Shown here piece by piece: positions 17,401 to 25,777 of a stretch of DNA of 27,853 bases. The stretch lies in NCBI GenBank assembly GCA_021464525.1, contig JADRCO010000708.1, positions 1 to 27,853 of the forward strand, written 5' to 3'. The position numbers were made by a program, and so were the translations under genes. The DNA comes from Rhizophagus sp. LPA8_4_AMF. Its lineage: Eukaryota; Glomeromycota; Glomeromycetes; Glomerales; Glomeraceae. Position 1 is the stretch's first letter; the number at the start of each line of letters is the position of its first letter. The notes under the pieces are model-generated. The model worked only from the letters and a program-made list of their open reading frames with translations. It did no database searches and was not told the origin of the DNA.

Positions 17401-20400
17401 AAAAGTGAATGGCATAGAAGATTTGTTGGCAATATTCGGCACATTGGTTAAGAGAGTAGTTTTGTGTTTGTTTATTTTGATATTTGCAAAAGAATAGAAA
17501 TCGTCTGCTATTTTCAGGTTTTCAGCGAGGTTTGTCAAGTTGTCCGTAAGCCATGTAGTATCGTCCAGGTAGCCAAGCAGTTTGTCCCTAAGACTAAGGC
17601 TGAAAGTGTCATCTGTCATTCTGACAGGAATGTGGGTGGGTAGTGCGACCGTGTAGGAAATGCCTCCATACACAGATTGGTTGATAGTTTCGAACATTGG
17701 GTCATAATAAATTACCCATAACAACGGGCAGATTGAATCACCTTGATCAATACCAGTGAGGACATCATATGGTTCCCCTAGCCAGTCTTGAAAAATAATA
17801 GAGTTTGATCGATCACTGAATAAATTAGTAATAAATGATATGATACGTGGAGGAATAGCGATACGACGTAATGCCAAACGTAAGAGTGGTATATCCACGC
17901 GGTCGTAAGCTTTGGATAAATCTTGGATCATGATATATAGGTTCTTCTTGAGAGTTTTGGCGGCCGTAATGGCCGCTTGTATTTTGAAAATAATCTCCAT
18001 ACATGAGGAGCCTTCAGTGCCCGCTCGATTATTATGTTGTAATATGTGGTTGACACTTAGATATTCATTTAACCTTGTGTTGATAATTTTTGTTAAAATC
18101 TTGCGAAAAGTGTCTAAAAGCACGATCGGTCTAGTAGCCGTGATGTCGTTGTCCCACCAATTAGGTTTAGGTATCGGAAAGAGGAGCGCCTCTTGCCATT
18201 GGGAGGGTATGATGTTATTATCTAATATATAATTATAAAATTGAACTAAAGATTCAAAAAATCGAGGTGTTAGTTTTTTGATTAAATCGTAGGGGATCCC
18301 AGAAGGTCCTGGTGCTTTGTTATTGGGTAAAGATTTTAGGGTGTGTTGTAATTCTTCGTAGGTAATAGGTTCGTCTAATTTATTGATTGCTTCCTGAGGT
18401 ATCGTAGATTTTCTGTCATATATGCTAGCCCAAGGGTCTCGAAGAGGTATGTTCGGGTCGTATTTAAGACTCGAGGGATTAGAAAGACCGATAGTCTGAT
18501 AGTGTTGCACCGCTATTTTTTCAATTTCTGAAGGTATGGTAGTATAGGTTAATTCACCATCAACCGTGGTTTTGATTCGATCTAGGGTGATTTTTCTAGG
18601 GTTTCGTTCAAGAATAGAGTTGAGCATTCGTTTTTGGTTGACTGAAATATCTTCATTCCGTCGTGTAATAAAATGGGTAATGGAATCGGTAGTCCAAGCT
18701 TGCTTGTCACCATCTGTACGCGTCTTGATGAGGGAGCGTAAAGTGATAAGAAATTGTCTAATTTCTAACAAATTAGCTAATGTGGGAGATTTAGCGTATA
18801 AAGCATGGATCGGTGGCGTATTGTAGTGTGTAATCAATCTATGAATCCATTTGTGTGATTTTGTCCAATAATCCGTGAACGCTGAAGCAAGAGTTGCCGT
18901 ATCGGTGGAAATTAAATCCCCATCTTGTTCTAGAGAGATCCGGTCGGTAACAAGACTGATGATACCACTTAAGTGGTGAATAGCATTATAACCTTGTCTA
19001 ATGTGTAGAGGCATGTTATTATGGCGTGGCACCATGGTGAGTTTCTTGATCTTCATTTCTTTCAAAATTGTGCGGATGCCTGTGTAAAGGATGTCAATGC
19101 TTTTATCTGCATATGCGAGTGGGTCAACATTAGTAGAAGGAGCCTCTTCAAGAGGTTCAAGGTAATTGGCAAGTTTGTTATTAAAATCAACCCATTGGTC
19201 TGGGAGGATGGACTTGATATTGTAACGTTCGGTGAGTTGCTTGCGTGTACGTTTGTCTTGCGAAAATGCTTTTTTATCCCGATAAAAATTTGTTGGGTTG
19301 ATGGCTGCCATCAACAAGATTTGATGATCGGATGTGTATTGCCCTTCCGTAATATGAAAGCCTATAATATTTTGTAAACAAGTGTTGGAAGAAAATATAA
19401 AATCAATGGTACTTGGTTGTTTCTGAGGGTCATTGGGAAAGTGTGTGGGATCATTATTATGATTAAAGAGAGCTGCTACGTTATGTAGGTCAAAAAATTT
19501 GAATAAAGAGAATAGCATGTAAGGTTGGAATGTATTCTGTGTGATGTGTCTAATGATATCGTCCTTGGACTTGAGTATAGTGATGACGTTTGGTTTATGT
19601 ATATTAAAGTCTCCCAATATAATCACATGATGTTTCGGAGTCTGACTATGAAGAGTAAATGCTTCGATCAGGGCTTTGGTCATCTCATGAAAAATCAAAC
19701 GGTGAGGTCCTTGAAAAGAAGGCGGAAAATATGCTCCATATATCGTGAATTTGTGCTTGTTTTTGAATGCTAAAATCGCTCGTAAGAGACGTCCTCGTGT
19801 AATAATTTTCATTGATTGTAGATGTTTTTCGATGTCTTCGGTCATGATAAGGGCACAGCCACTTCCTTTTGACGATGGATCTGGATTATTAAAAGTGTAA
19901 AAGCCTCGGGTAAAATTGTTAGTAATCGTAGCTGGGTAGTGTACCCTTGCTTGTGCTGTGGAAGCTGAGAAGTGAGGATTGACAACTTTCGTTTCACAAA
20001 TAAATAAAATGTTGATTTGTTGTTCGATCATGGTAGAAAAAATGTCTTGTAACTTGGCGTTTAAGCCACCTTGAATGTTGTGTGTACCGAGAATGATCCG
20101 TTTGGAATCATAAGTTAAGTGAGTATAGTTAAACGTATCAGGAGGTGGAATCGTAGCCAAAGTTGATAAGTTTGATATGGTCGACGTTTGTACGAGTGGT
20201 GACGTGGACTGTATATCCTGATGAGGATGATAAATGGAAGAGGAGGATGAAGCTTCTGTTGCGAGAGTATGGATGTTGTTGTGGTTAGTAGGCGTACTGA
20301 AATTGGTATGTAAATTTGTAATCGTTTTTTTTTGGTTTTTGTTAATTTTTGAAAATATTTTTTTGGTTTTTTGTACAAGGCCTTGCAGTCTTGTTGTTTT

Positions 20401-20478
20401 CTTGGAAGAGGAATCTAAATAATTAATCGTAACCTGTTGTGTGTTATTATTTTGTTGTACCATCATAAAAAAAATCAA
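14410..20478 (-). CDS. LINE ORF2: endonuclease / reverse transcriptase / RNase H polyprotein (2022 aa)
   Basis: A single intact frame. Residues about 127-390 are an APE-like endonuclease: GTHNIQGG (131-138), ICETKV (Glu162), GDFN (289-292), STIDFIF (356-362) and SDH (383-385). The reverse transcriptase spans about 705-1050: NKAPGPSGIPYDL, motif A QDLSKAYD (Asp853), motif B GIDQGDSICPLLW, and motif C YLDD (970-973), where most LINEs have (F/Y)ADD. RNase H spans about 1525-1670: YTDGS (Asp1535), STRAEIMAIL, HTDSQAAID and NDLADTQAK (Asp1664), so all four acidic residues are present. A CCHC-type finger CLLCHSSVETNHHFWTC begins at Cys1794. The first 120 residues are low-complexity Ser/Thr/Asn. The protein nicks target DNA and reverse-transcribes the element's RNA there. 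The start at ATG 20478 or the in-frame Met codons of MM(V) just after are equally possible. It is translated 96 nt downstream of ORF1, so reinitiation or a similar mechanism is likely. Confidence 0.93.
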   Translation of the reverse strand: MIFFMMVQQNNNTQQVTINYLDSSSKKTTRLQGLVQKTKKIFSKINKNQKKTITNLHTNFSTPTNHNNIHTLATEASSSSSIYHPHQDIQSTSPLVQTSTISNLSTLATIPPPDTFNYTHLTYDSKRIILGTHNIQGGLNAKLQDIFSTMIEQQINILFICETKVVNPHFSASTAQARVHYPATITNNFTRGFYTFNNPDPSSKGSGCALIMTEDIEKHLQSMKIITRGRLLRAILAFKNKHKFTIYGAYFPPSFQGPHRLIFHEMTKALIEAFTLHSQTPKHHVIILGDFNIHKPNVITILKSKDDIIRHITQNTFQPYMLFSLFKFFDLHNVAALFNHNNDPTHFPNDPQKQPSTIDFIFSSNTCLQNIIGFHITEGQYTSDHQILLMAAINPTNFYRDKKAFSQDKRTRKQLTERYNIKSILPDQWVDFNNKLANYLEPLEEAPSTNVDPLAYADKSIDILYTGIRTILKEMKIKKLTMVPRHNNMPLHIRQGYNAIHHLSGIISLVTDRISLEQDGDLISTDTATLASAFTDYWTKSHKWIHRLITHYNTPPIHALYAKSPTLANLLEIRQFLITLRSLIKTRTDGDKQAWTTDSITHFITRRNEDISVNQKRMLNSILERNPRKITLDRIKTTVDGELTYTTIPSEIEKIAVQHYQTIGLSNPSSLKYDPNIPLRDPWASIYDRKSTIPQEAINKLDEPITYEELQHTLKSLPNNKAPGPSGIPYDLIKKLTPRFFESLVQFYNYILDNNIIPSQWQEALLFPIPKPNWWDNDITATRPIVLLDTFRKILTKIINTRLNEYLSVNHILQHNNRAGTEGSSCMEIIFKIQAAITAAKTLKKNLYIMIQDLSKAYDRVDIPLLRLALRRIAIPPRIISFITNLFSDRSNSIIFQDWLGEPYDVLTGIDQGDSICPLLWVIYYDPMFETINQSVYGGISYTVALPTHIPVRMTDDTFSLSLRDKLLGYLDDTTWLTDNLTNLAENLKIADDFYSFANIKINKHKTTLLTNVPNIANKSSMPFTFGNENININIIPINKGTRILGVYLNANDSNSPTIRKVMNMVRYVTHMLRKKKLTHDHVIYVINKVIIPRIEYLTQHTFLSVTQCNKINRILRSTFKQAGSLPKSLYNSVIHSSIYPHIVNIFDHQIKAQTALFIAQANSSITSDTLKFLILLTQFKFWLPNDPLKFFSLFEAPLPTFNRLENLFTFFRYYNLSVSYNFSFNVKGGSLPISHFIIDPKFLQAHIRSLRHKGIMFLDQLITIDSAYLLDYKSIKQSLQRKQGRVPRWYKFLQEHLTLSSSSGRLNIDLPTTLIQNPQVQRPTVPPVSNDLIIHKNSSKWIARWSPTNSDVLYGRVLASQHYPQTTPCLFFEHFVFTNATLPFNNRNTPRSIINTLTACPGCNLHDTHYIGSLMPKCVIRTTYASAVIIDILPKSTRTRLSSSLNLSLLPKRFYIARHSHPHYRLLTYNDYLIQHRRVLVDRDLQLAAVPNDSINNTTQSLIQTLFKSTEIASQLLHLATIVGAFSHLIIYTDGSYSSTVTDQEMPMGYGWVTSNLAPNNLSHNGALTYFPSSTRAEIMAILTALVILAPQTNIQLHTDSQAAIDAFHKSKHLSNVAHRRFLKLPNYTFWVAIHHIIRALQLNVTLIKVKAHSGNLFNDLADTQAKLGRLSSQVTELNIQHLPGHSATLLFNNQIPLDRDIRKTIGTIINYQRLDNHLNHQALADIKTATSRGLIDWHASSKWFNHNAHTVGTSSPHAKDFTWKLKCSNNLLPTLDILNQRYPCLIKDDTNCLLCHSSVETNHHFWTCSVLFPHVRECFVTLATSLEALLTTSGDQLTWSIKDSIRYSPIFAWIMRAQDSDPIIPGEALLLLRSYVPSSLYRIFRLHCSTQRLALNTLMHFLQDCLDTFKSSLWKYRSLQWKIWKETHHLTKRDFKDYRKNFPTPRYQLTEGQSSRRPRLDRIYTNPYNDYRNFKTSVDYLFILFTSSNFLHSGPFFRHLRNFATSHSVSLPARFVLFYV

Positions 20479-20574
20479 TTGTAATTAGTATAACTGTGTG
20501 TAAGATAACCAAGTTGGATTATAAACAAAAGGGGGGAATCTGTATTAGTCCGAATGGGGAGGCGTTAAAGATTA

Positions 20575-22949
20575 TTAACGTCTGCCAAAAGGGTTAAGCT
20601 TTGATGCTAAACCGGAGAAAGATGAAGTAGAGTCGGCGTAATGTGGGTTGGATTCGTATAATGAAGTGTCTTCCGAGTTGTCATATTGTTCTGATGATTC
20701 GTGCTGGATGGTATCATCGCTATGGTCATCAGCCTCTTGGAAACCGTCAATTGATTGGATATCGAGTTCTTCTTGGTATTGAGGGTTTGCCGAGTGTGTG
20801 TAATTGTCTGTTGCATGATTAGTATCGTAGTTCGGAAACGGACTGGGCATATATGTTTCTCTAGGATATGCACCGTCCGATGATAGTGGAAGGGGTGAGT
20901 GTTGATGTAATTGATCCCAATTATCCCTGTGGATGTTATGATGTTGGTGATTAACGTGTTGGTAAGGTGCAGGGTACATAGATTGTGTAGGAGTGGACGG
21001 GTTTTGGAACGATTCTAATTTAGACAAGATCGTGTCAATTTTTAAGGATCGATCATTTTCGCGACTTAGATTTTGTTCTTGTAAATTAGTCAGGGTGATA
21101 AGTTTATTGTTGTTGTCTCCTAGTTGTGTTTCTAAAGAGCTGAATCCTTTAGAAAACTGCATAAGTGCTTCTGCATGGTCTTTAACCGTATTGCGTAATG
21201 TGTTAATGGTTAGTTCTGCTTTGTTGAGACGTTCTATAAGACTTTTGTTGGTTTGCTCTAAGATTGCTAATCTGTTGTTTAATGCATCCTCGTTTAATGA
21301 TGGTGTGGACGACGAGCTAGAATTGGATGTCGTGCTATATACATTATGTGGATTTGAATTAGTATTCCTAGCTGAAGTCGAGATTGGTTGTTGTTGTCTA
21401 CTTGGGAATTGATCCCGTGGTAACTGACGTGGTTATGCGTGTTACGTATCGGACGTTGAGGTTGAGGTTTGTAGGAAGATTGAAGTTTAAGAAGGGGACC
21501 ATAATTCTTTTCTATTGTATCATCGATCTTGATGACCGGACGAGCTCTATTGATGAGTACCTTGTCGTAAACTTTACGATTGTACTTGTTAATTGTAAAA
21601 GGTGTGTCACATTGTGCCATTGCATGTTGGGGCGAGCCACATTGCATGCATAATTTGCCTTCGTATGATAGTGGTGTAATGAACAAGGTGGTATTCAAGG
21701 TGGGTACTTTACGTATCTTCATCGTGAAATCATCTTTAGTTGTCATAATGATTGCGGTTTTAGTTCCTGATGGTGTTCGAGGGTTAAGGATGGTGCAAGT
21801 CCGTCCTTTAATTAACTCTGAAAGCTTGGCGAGGTCGGAGGCGATTGTATTGCAAGGTAGTCCCGAAACGCGGTATCCGTAAGTGGATCGTTCGATGTTT
21901 GCTGGGTGGTGCTGTGTAGTAGGTAAGATTCTGATTAGAAAATTCTCAATGGGTAACGTCCATCCCCGTTCAAGCAGGTATTTGACTGCAGCTGCATTGT
22001 TAAATTCAATATATATGGTTTTGAATTGAGGTGGTCTTGGAGCAAAAATTTTTGCTCTCGGGTTGCGCTTTTTGGCATTTCTAAAGATTGAGAGTTCTCT
22101 TTCGTATTTGTTGCGTATAAATTTTTCGTTACTATTATGTTGTAAGATTGATTTGCCAGTGATGTTAATAATGTTCTTGAGGATAGCTTCCGTTTCGTAA
22201 TTGATCGGAACGTCTACTAATTTAATAGTGTGTGCTTCTTTATGAGTTGCTGCGGCTAAAACTGCTTTTTGTATATTAGTAGCATTATATTCATAAAAGG
22301 TAACTTTAAGCAAAGAGTGTTCTTTGTTGACGTAACGTTCAGCCACTATTTTTTTTGTAAATACAATAACAATGAAATGTAGTTTATGACTCGTGTCAAG
22401 ATAAATTTGAGTGAAGTCTCCTGAGTGCACGGAAAAAGTTTCCCGTAAGGTCAGACGTATTTCGTTAAATGATGTTCCAGACGGAAAAGCATCTCGTGTA
22501 GTGAACAAAGGAAAAGAACTTGTGTTAGGTGTATTACTGTCCTGATCATTAAATTGCACATGTTCAATGTGTAGATCATTGCTGGTTGAAGTTTGTGGAC
22601 TATGTGTTGTCATCTGATTGGTGTTTGCAGGTAGTGAAGGACTATCCTTATTAGGTGAATTTGGTTCATCAACATTCATTGGTTCCTGAATGTGTGAAGT
22701 CGTCAAGTCAGGTGATGAGATATCCGTTTCCGAGGAAAGTGGGTGAGAAGGTGTAGTATCAGTAATATCTATTTCCATAGCTGCCTCCTCTATAGTGGAG
22801 GTAAGAGTAGTGGTATTATCATCAGCCTTTGCTTTTTTGTTTGTGTGTGGAGAAGACACACCGTATGTTTGAGAAACATCTTCTTCGTCTGTTAGAGTTT
22901 CTTTATTTTTTTGTTTGAGGTTGTTTTTTGACCTTGTATTTTGTGACAT
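20575..22949 (-). pseudogene. LINE ORF1 (RNA-binding protein with CCHC knuckle), single-base frame break
   Basis: Starts with MSQNTRSKNNLKQKNKETL at 22949 and runs openly to residue 512. The N-terminal 150 residues are Ser/Thr/Asp-rich and probably disordered. A globular middle part follows, and a zinc knuckle CMQCGSPQHAMAQC (C-X2-C-X4-H-X4-C) lies at 434-447. At a GGG (21414-21416) the frame runs into 40 odd codons ending at 21294, while the sensible continuation (DQFPSRQQQPISTSARNTN) is in the neighbouring frame. It continues through a coiled-coil-like stretch (LNNRLAILEQTNKSLIERLN) and an acidic C-terminus to FGRR and a stop at 20575. One missing G would account for the break; the joined length would be 791 codons. 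ORF1 proteins of this type bind the element's RNA. Confidence 0.85.
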
Positions 22950-23145
22950 GTTAAAGAAAAAACTTATATACTTTCGGGTAAAAGTGAAAACTAAATGTAG
23001 TCTATAGTCGGAACAGTCGTCAAGAGTGACGAAAATCTAATAAAAAATATGGGTTTCTTAATGAAATAAATGACTTTTAGTAATAAAAACTGTTCTTGAA
23101 AATTTTTGGTAAAATGATCGACCCGAAAGAGTTTTTTTATACCTC

Positions 23146-23161
23146 CTTCATAATTATTAAG
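23146..23161. repeat. Target-site duplication of the full-length LINE, right copy
   Basis: cttcataattattaag, identical to 14107-14122. It marks the 5' end of the minus-strand LINE. Confidence 0.85.
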
Positions 23162-23566
23162 AATAAATAAATATAATGAGGTATTATGAGGGAATGAGAT
23201 CACCTGAAAAATAACATAACTACGAATTTGCAAATATATGATTCTTTCACATACGGATCAACCTTTCTTACCTTTCTTATATGAACTAGGTTCGTCATTT
23301 TTTTACTCAAAATTGATTCTACGTAAATCCTTTGATAACCGAAAATAATGGCGTTAAAAAAAAAAATCTGCAAAAGGTGATAAAAAATTATGAGTTTGTC
23401 TAGTAAATAAATAATTATAAAGATCTGCACCGAAATTTATTAATAAATAGTATGAAAATTATACACTAAATTTGTGAAACACATGATATTATATTACATG
23501 GTTATTTGTAAGCTTATGAAAATATAAAAAATGTTTAATTGATGTCCGGATAATAATATTATGGTT
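23162..23566. other. AT-rich spacer between LINE and F-box gene B
   Basis: No gene seen. The minus-strand frames 22991-23233 and 23200-23430 have no protein-like features, and the first crosses the LINE border. Confidence 0.5.
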
Positions 23567-23630
23567 GGGCGTGCTTAATATTGGTATGATGTGACACGAA
23601 GTGCCAACATCAGATTTTTATTAAGCGCCC
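23567..23630. repeat. Foldback hairpin upstream of F-box gene B, gggcgtgctt family
   Basis: gggcgtgcttaata at 23567-23580 pairs with tattaagcgccc at 23619-23630, with a two-base bulge. An inner imperfect stem (gatgtgacac / gtgccaacatc) surrounds a short loop. It shares arms and the following cccgtacaat with the element at 13693. Confidence 0.65.
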
Positions 23631-23639
23631 GTACAATTA

Positions 23640-23770
23640 TGCCAATTAATTCGTCACATGACATTTAAGTAGCAACGACCCATGACCTTTATGTTTGTAA
23701 CACGATCAGCACAATTATAAATAACGAACTTCCCTGTAAAGTTTAAACCATTATTGTTGTATTTAAAACA
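23640..23770 (+). promoter_or_regulatory. Upstream region of F-box gene B, conserved with paralogue A
   Basis: Contains tcacatgacat, catgacctttatgtttgtaa and the region just before the ATG, aligning with the complement of 7389-7512. The best block is 23681-23703. It may include the promoter; no confident TATA element was identified. Confidence 0.45.
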
Positions 23771-25237
23771 ATGTTTCAACTTCCCGCTGATTGCTTGAAC
23801 GAGATTTTTGAACACTTAGAGAATGATAAATTTACTTTACATTCATGTATATTAGTTAATCGTTATTGGTGTGATGTTTCTGTGAGAATTTTTTGGAGAA
23901 ATGTTCGGAATTATAATACTTCGAATTTCAGTACTTTAATTGCTTGCCTTCCAATCACATCAAAAGAAATTTTATATAATAATGGTATTGTTATTTCAAC
24001 CCCAACTTTAAAAACTCCCACTTTCAATTATGCATCATTTTGTAAAGTTTTATCAATTAATCGAGTTTATTACAAAATTGAAAAGCTTCTTGAAAATCAA
24101 CAAAATATTTCACCACAAAGTCTTAAAAATTATACACTTGTAGTAGCGCAAGAAATATTTCAAATGTTCATGAAAGAAATCTCTTCTTTAAGAAGTTTAA
24201 CTTTTTACTCGTATCCAGATATAACTTTTAATATAAATTTTATTGGAGCAAAAGATTGTTTAAAAAATCTCACAGAATTATGCTGTAGTTCAGATATTTC
24301 CACTGAATTATTTTATCAACTATCTCAAACATGTTATAATATACAATCTCTTACTATAGGATTTGAAAGAACTATTACAGATGGAATAGCAGATTTAATT
24401 TCTGTTCAGAGAAATTTAAAAAGTTTTGATATGATGCTATGTCATGGTCTGATAGTTGATGGACTGACAAATATAATTTTTTCATCATTAATATCAAAGA
24501 TTCCTAACACTTTAATTAAATTGGATGTTTATGGAAGAAATAATTATTTTTCATTACCATTTATTGCCAATTTAACAAATTTGCAAGAGCTTAAATTATC
24601 ATTTGATCATGATCAATATTTTGTTAATTTTGAAAAGTTACAATATGCTATTTTTCCACAATTACAAGTTTTAAAAATTCCAGAAAAATATCCAAGAAAT
24701 GGGTTACTAATAAAATTCTTAGAAAACAATGGAAAAAATCTAGAAGAAATTTATATAGGTGAGAATAGATTTCGTAGTGATAATTCATTAAATTTAGCTA
24801 TTACTAAGTTCTGTCCAAATCTTAAAAAGCTTTCTGTTGGAATTAAATATAATGAATTGGAAACATTAAAAATAATTTTTAATAGTTGTAAAAATTTAGA
24901 AAGTATTAAAATTTGGTGCGGAGGGAAATTCTTGAGTGAAAAAGAAGCATTGGAAGCGTTTGCGAAATATTCACAAAATACTTATGAATTGATATTATAT
25001 CATCAATTTGAAGGACGATTTGAATTGCTTTCGGAAGAATTAGAGTCATTTTTTATAAAATTGACAGATCGTAAACCACAAAAATCACTTTCATTGGTTA
25101 TTGTTAATTATAATGCAAATAGCTTATATACAAATCATAAAAATATTGAAATAATTAATAAATATATTAGATTGGGCATTATTAAGAAATTTAAAGTTAC
25201 AGATTTCAATGATGAAGAATGTAATATCATTTCTTGA
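23771..25237 (+). CDS. F-box / leucine-rich repeat protein (paralogue B)
   Basis: A single intact frame of 488 codons from MFQLPADCLNEIFEHLENDK to a TGA at 25235-25237. The F-box is at residues about 4-47 (LPADCLNEIFEHL, TLHSCILVNRYWC). LRR-like repeats follow (LIKLDVYGRN, NLQELKLSFD, NLEEIYIGEN, NLESIKIWCG). It is about 80 percent identical by eye to the gene at 5934-7388, with small indels (for example an extra VNF before EKLQYAIFPQLQ). It retains the canonical LP at the start of the F-box, whereas copy A has LL. The likely role is substrate adaptor of an SCF ubiquitin ligase; the target is unknown. Differences are scattered through the LRR part rather than concentrated in stops, so both copies appear to be under coding constraint. 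Confidence 0.92.
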   Translation: MFQLPADCLNEIFEHLENDKFTLHSCILVNRYWCDVSVRIFWRNVRNYNTSNFSTLIACLPITSKEILYNNGIVISTPTLKTPTFNYASFCKVLSINRVYYKIEKLLENQQNISPQSLKNYTLVVAQEIFQMFMKEISSLRSLTFYSYPDITFNINFIGAKDCLKNLTELCCSSDISTELFYQLSQTCYNIQSLTIGFERTITDGIADLISVQRNLKSFDMMLCHGLIVDGLTNIIFSSLISKIPNTLIKLDVYGRNNYFSLPFIANLTNLQELKLSFDHDQYFVNFEKLQYAIFPQLQVLKIPEKYPRNGLLIKFLENNGKNLEEIYIGENRFRSDNSLNLAITKFCPNLKKLSVGIKYNELETLKIIFNSCKNLESIKIWCGGKFLSEKEALEAFAKYSQNTYELILYHQFEGRFELLSEELESFFIKLTDRKPQKSLSLVIVNYNANSLYTNHKNIEIINKYIRLGIIKKFKVTDFNDEECNIIS

Positions 25238-25759
25238 TATTTAGACTATGTACCGTTCTCGTATCCTAATAAAATTAGAAAGTTCCTTTCTATAATACTT
25301 TTTAATAAATGTATGTACATGTAATTATTAATAAAGTTTAAAATGCATATGGTTTAGATTTAACCTCTGAGGAGGTCTTATCAATCAAATACAGTATATG
25401 AAAATTTTCCAATGCAGTAAATGAAAATCAATTAAAAATTTTTCTAACGTTGCAATGGATTTTATAACTGCATGCATTTAATGGCTAACTAGATATAATT
25501 TACTTCAAATGGCTAAGTCATTTAGAATTATCTCTTATATAGAAATCCAAAAATTCTGATTTAATTGTTCGTACTGCAGAAATAATTTTTTGTTTCAATA
25601 GTTGAAACAGCTCTAGAACTGATCTGCATATGATCGGAAGGATCTGGGTACATGTTTTTTGAACGTTATGTAAACAAATACTTAAAAGAATCATATACTT
25701 TTTTAGACGAAAAAAATTATTCGCTTGTTCTCGAGTATGCGAACGGTGGAAAGTCCGGA
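25238..25759. other. Spacer downstream of F-box gene B
   Basis: AT-rich, no gene recognised. The sequence after the stop does not resemble that after the stop of paralogue A, so the duplicated segment ends at or near the coding region. Confidence 0.5.
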
Positions 25760-25777
25760 GCGAAAATAATGATATTT
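25760..25777. repeat. Target-site duplication of truncated LINE, left copy
   Basis: gcgaaaataatgatattt, a perfect 18 bp match to 26488-26505. The T-rich tract that follows is the complement of the element's A-rich tail. Confidence 0.88.

Larger units (their letters stand above)
14123..23145 (-). mobile_element. Full-length LINE (non-LTR) retrotransposon, about 9.0 kb, APE-RT-RNase H type
   Basis: It is bounded by perfect 16 bp direct repeats. On the minus strand the element has a 5' UTR of 196 bp (22950-23145), ORF1 (20575-22949), a 96 bp gap, ORF2 (14410-20478), a 287 bp 3' UTR (14123-14409) and a short A-rich end (aaataaataaata on the minus strand). Its base composition is clearly less AT-rich than the surroundings. 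The architecture (ORF1 with CCHC zinc knuckle; ORF2 with N-terminal APE-like endonuclease, RT, RNase H after the RT, and a C-terminal zinc finger) is that of the I/Tad1-like groups of LINEs. The clade is inferred, not tested by phylogeny. Such elements move by target-primed reverse transcription. The intact ORF2 and identical target-site duplications suggest a young insertion. Confidence 0.92.

Noticed and set aside
16242-20422. Many open frames on both strands inside the LINE ORF2
   Set aside because: They are shadows of an intact 2022-codon frame with clear domains.
21384-21882. Plus-strand open frames opposite LINE ORF1
   Set aside because: They lie antisense to the CCHC-containing ORF1 and lack protein features.
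14123-23145. LTR retrotransposon interpretation of the large RT element
   Set aside because: No long terminal repeats, integrase or protease. It has an APE-type endonuclease, a target-site duplication of 16 bp and an A-rich end, which are LINE features.
22991-23430. Two overlapping minus-strand frames near the LINE 5' end
   Set aside because: The first crosses the target-site duplication. Both have AT-noise composition.
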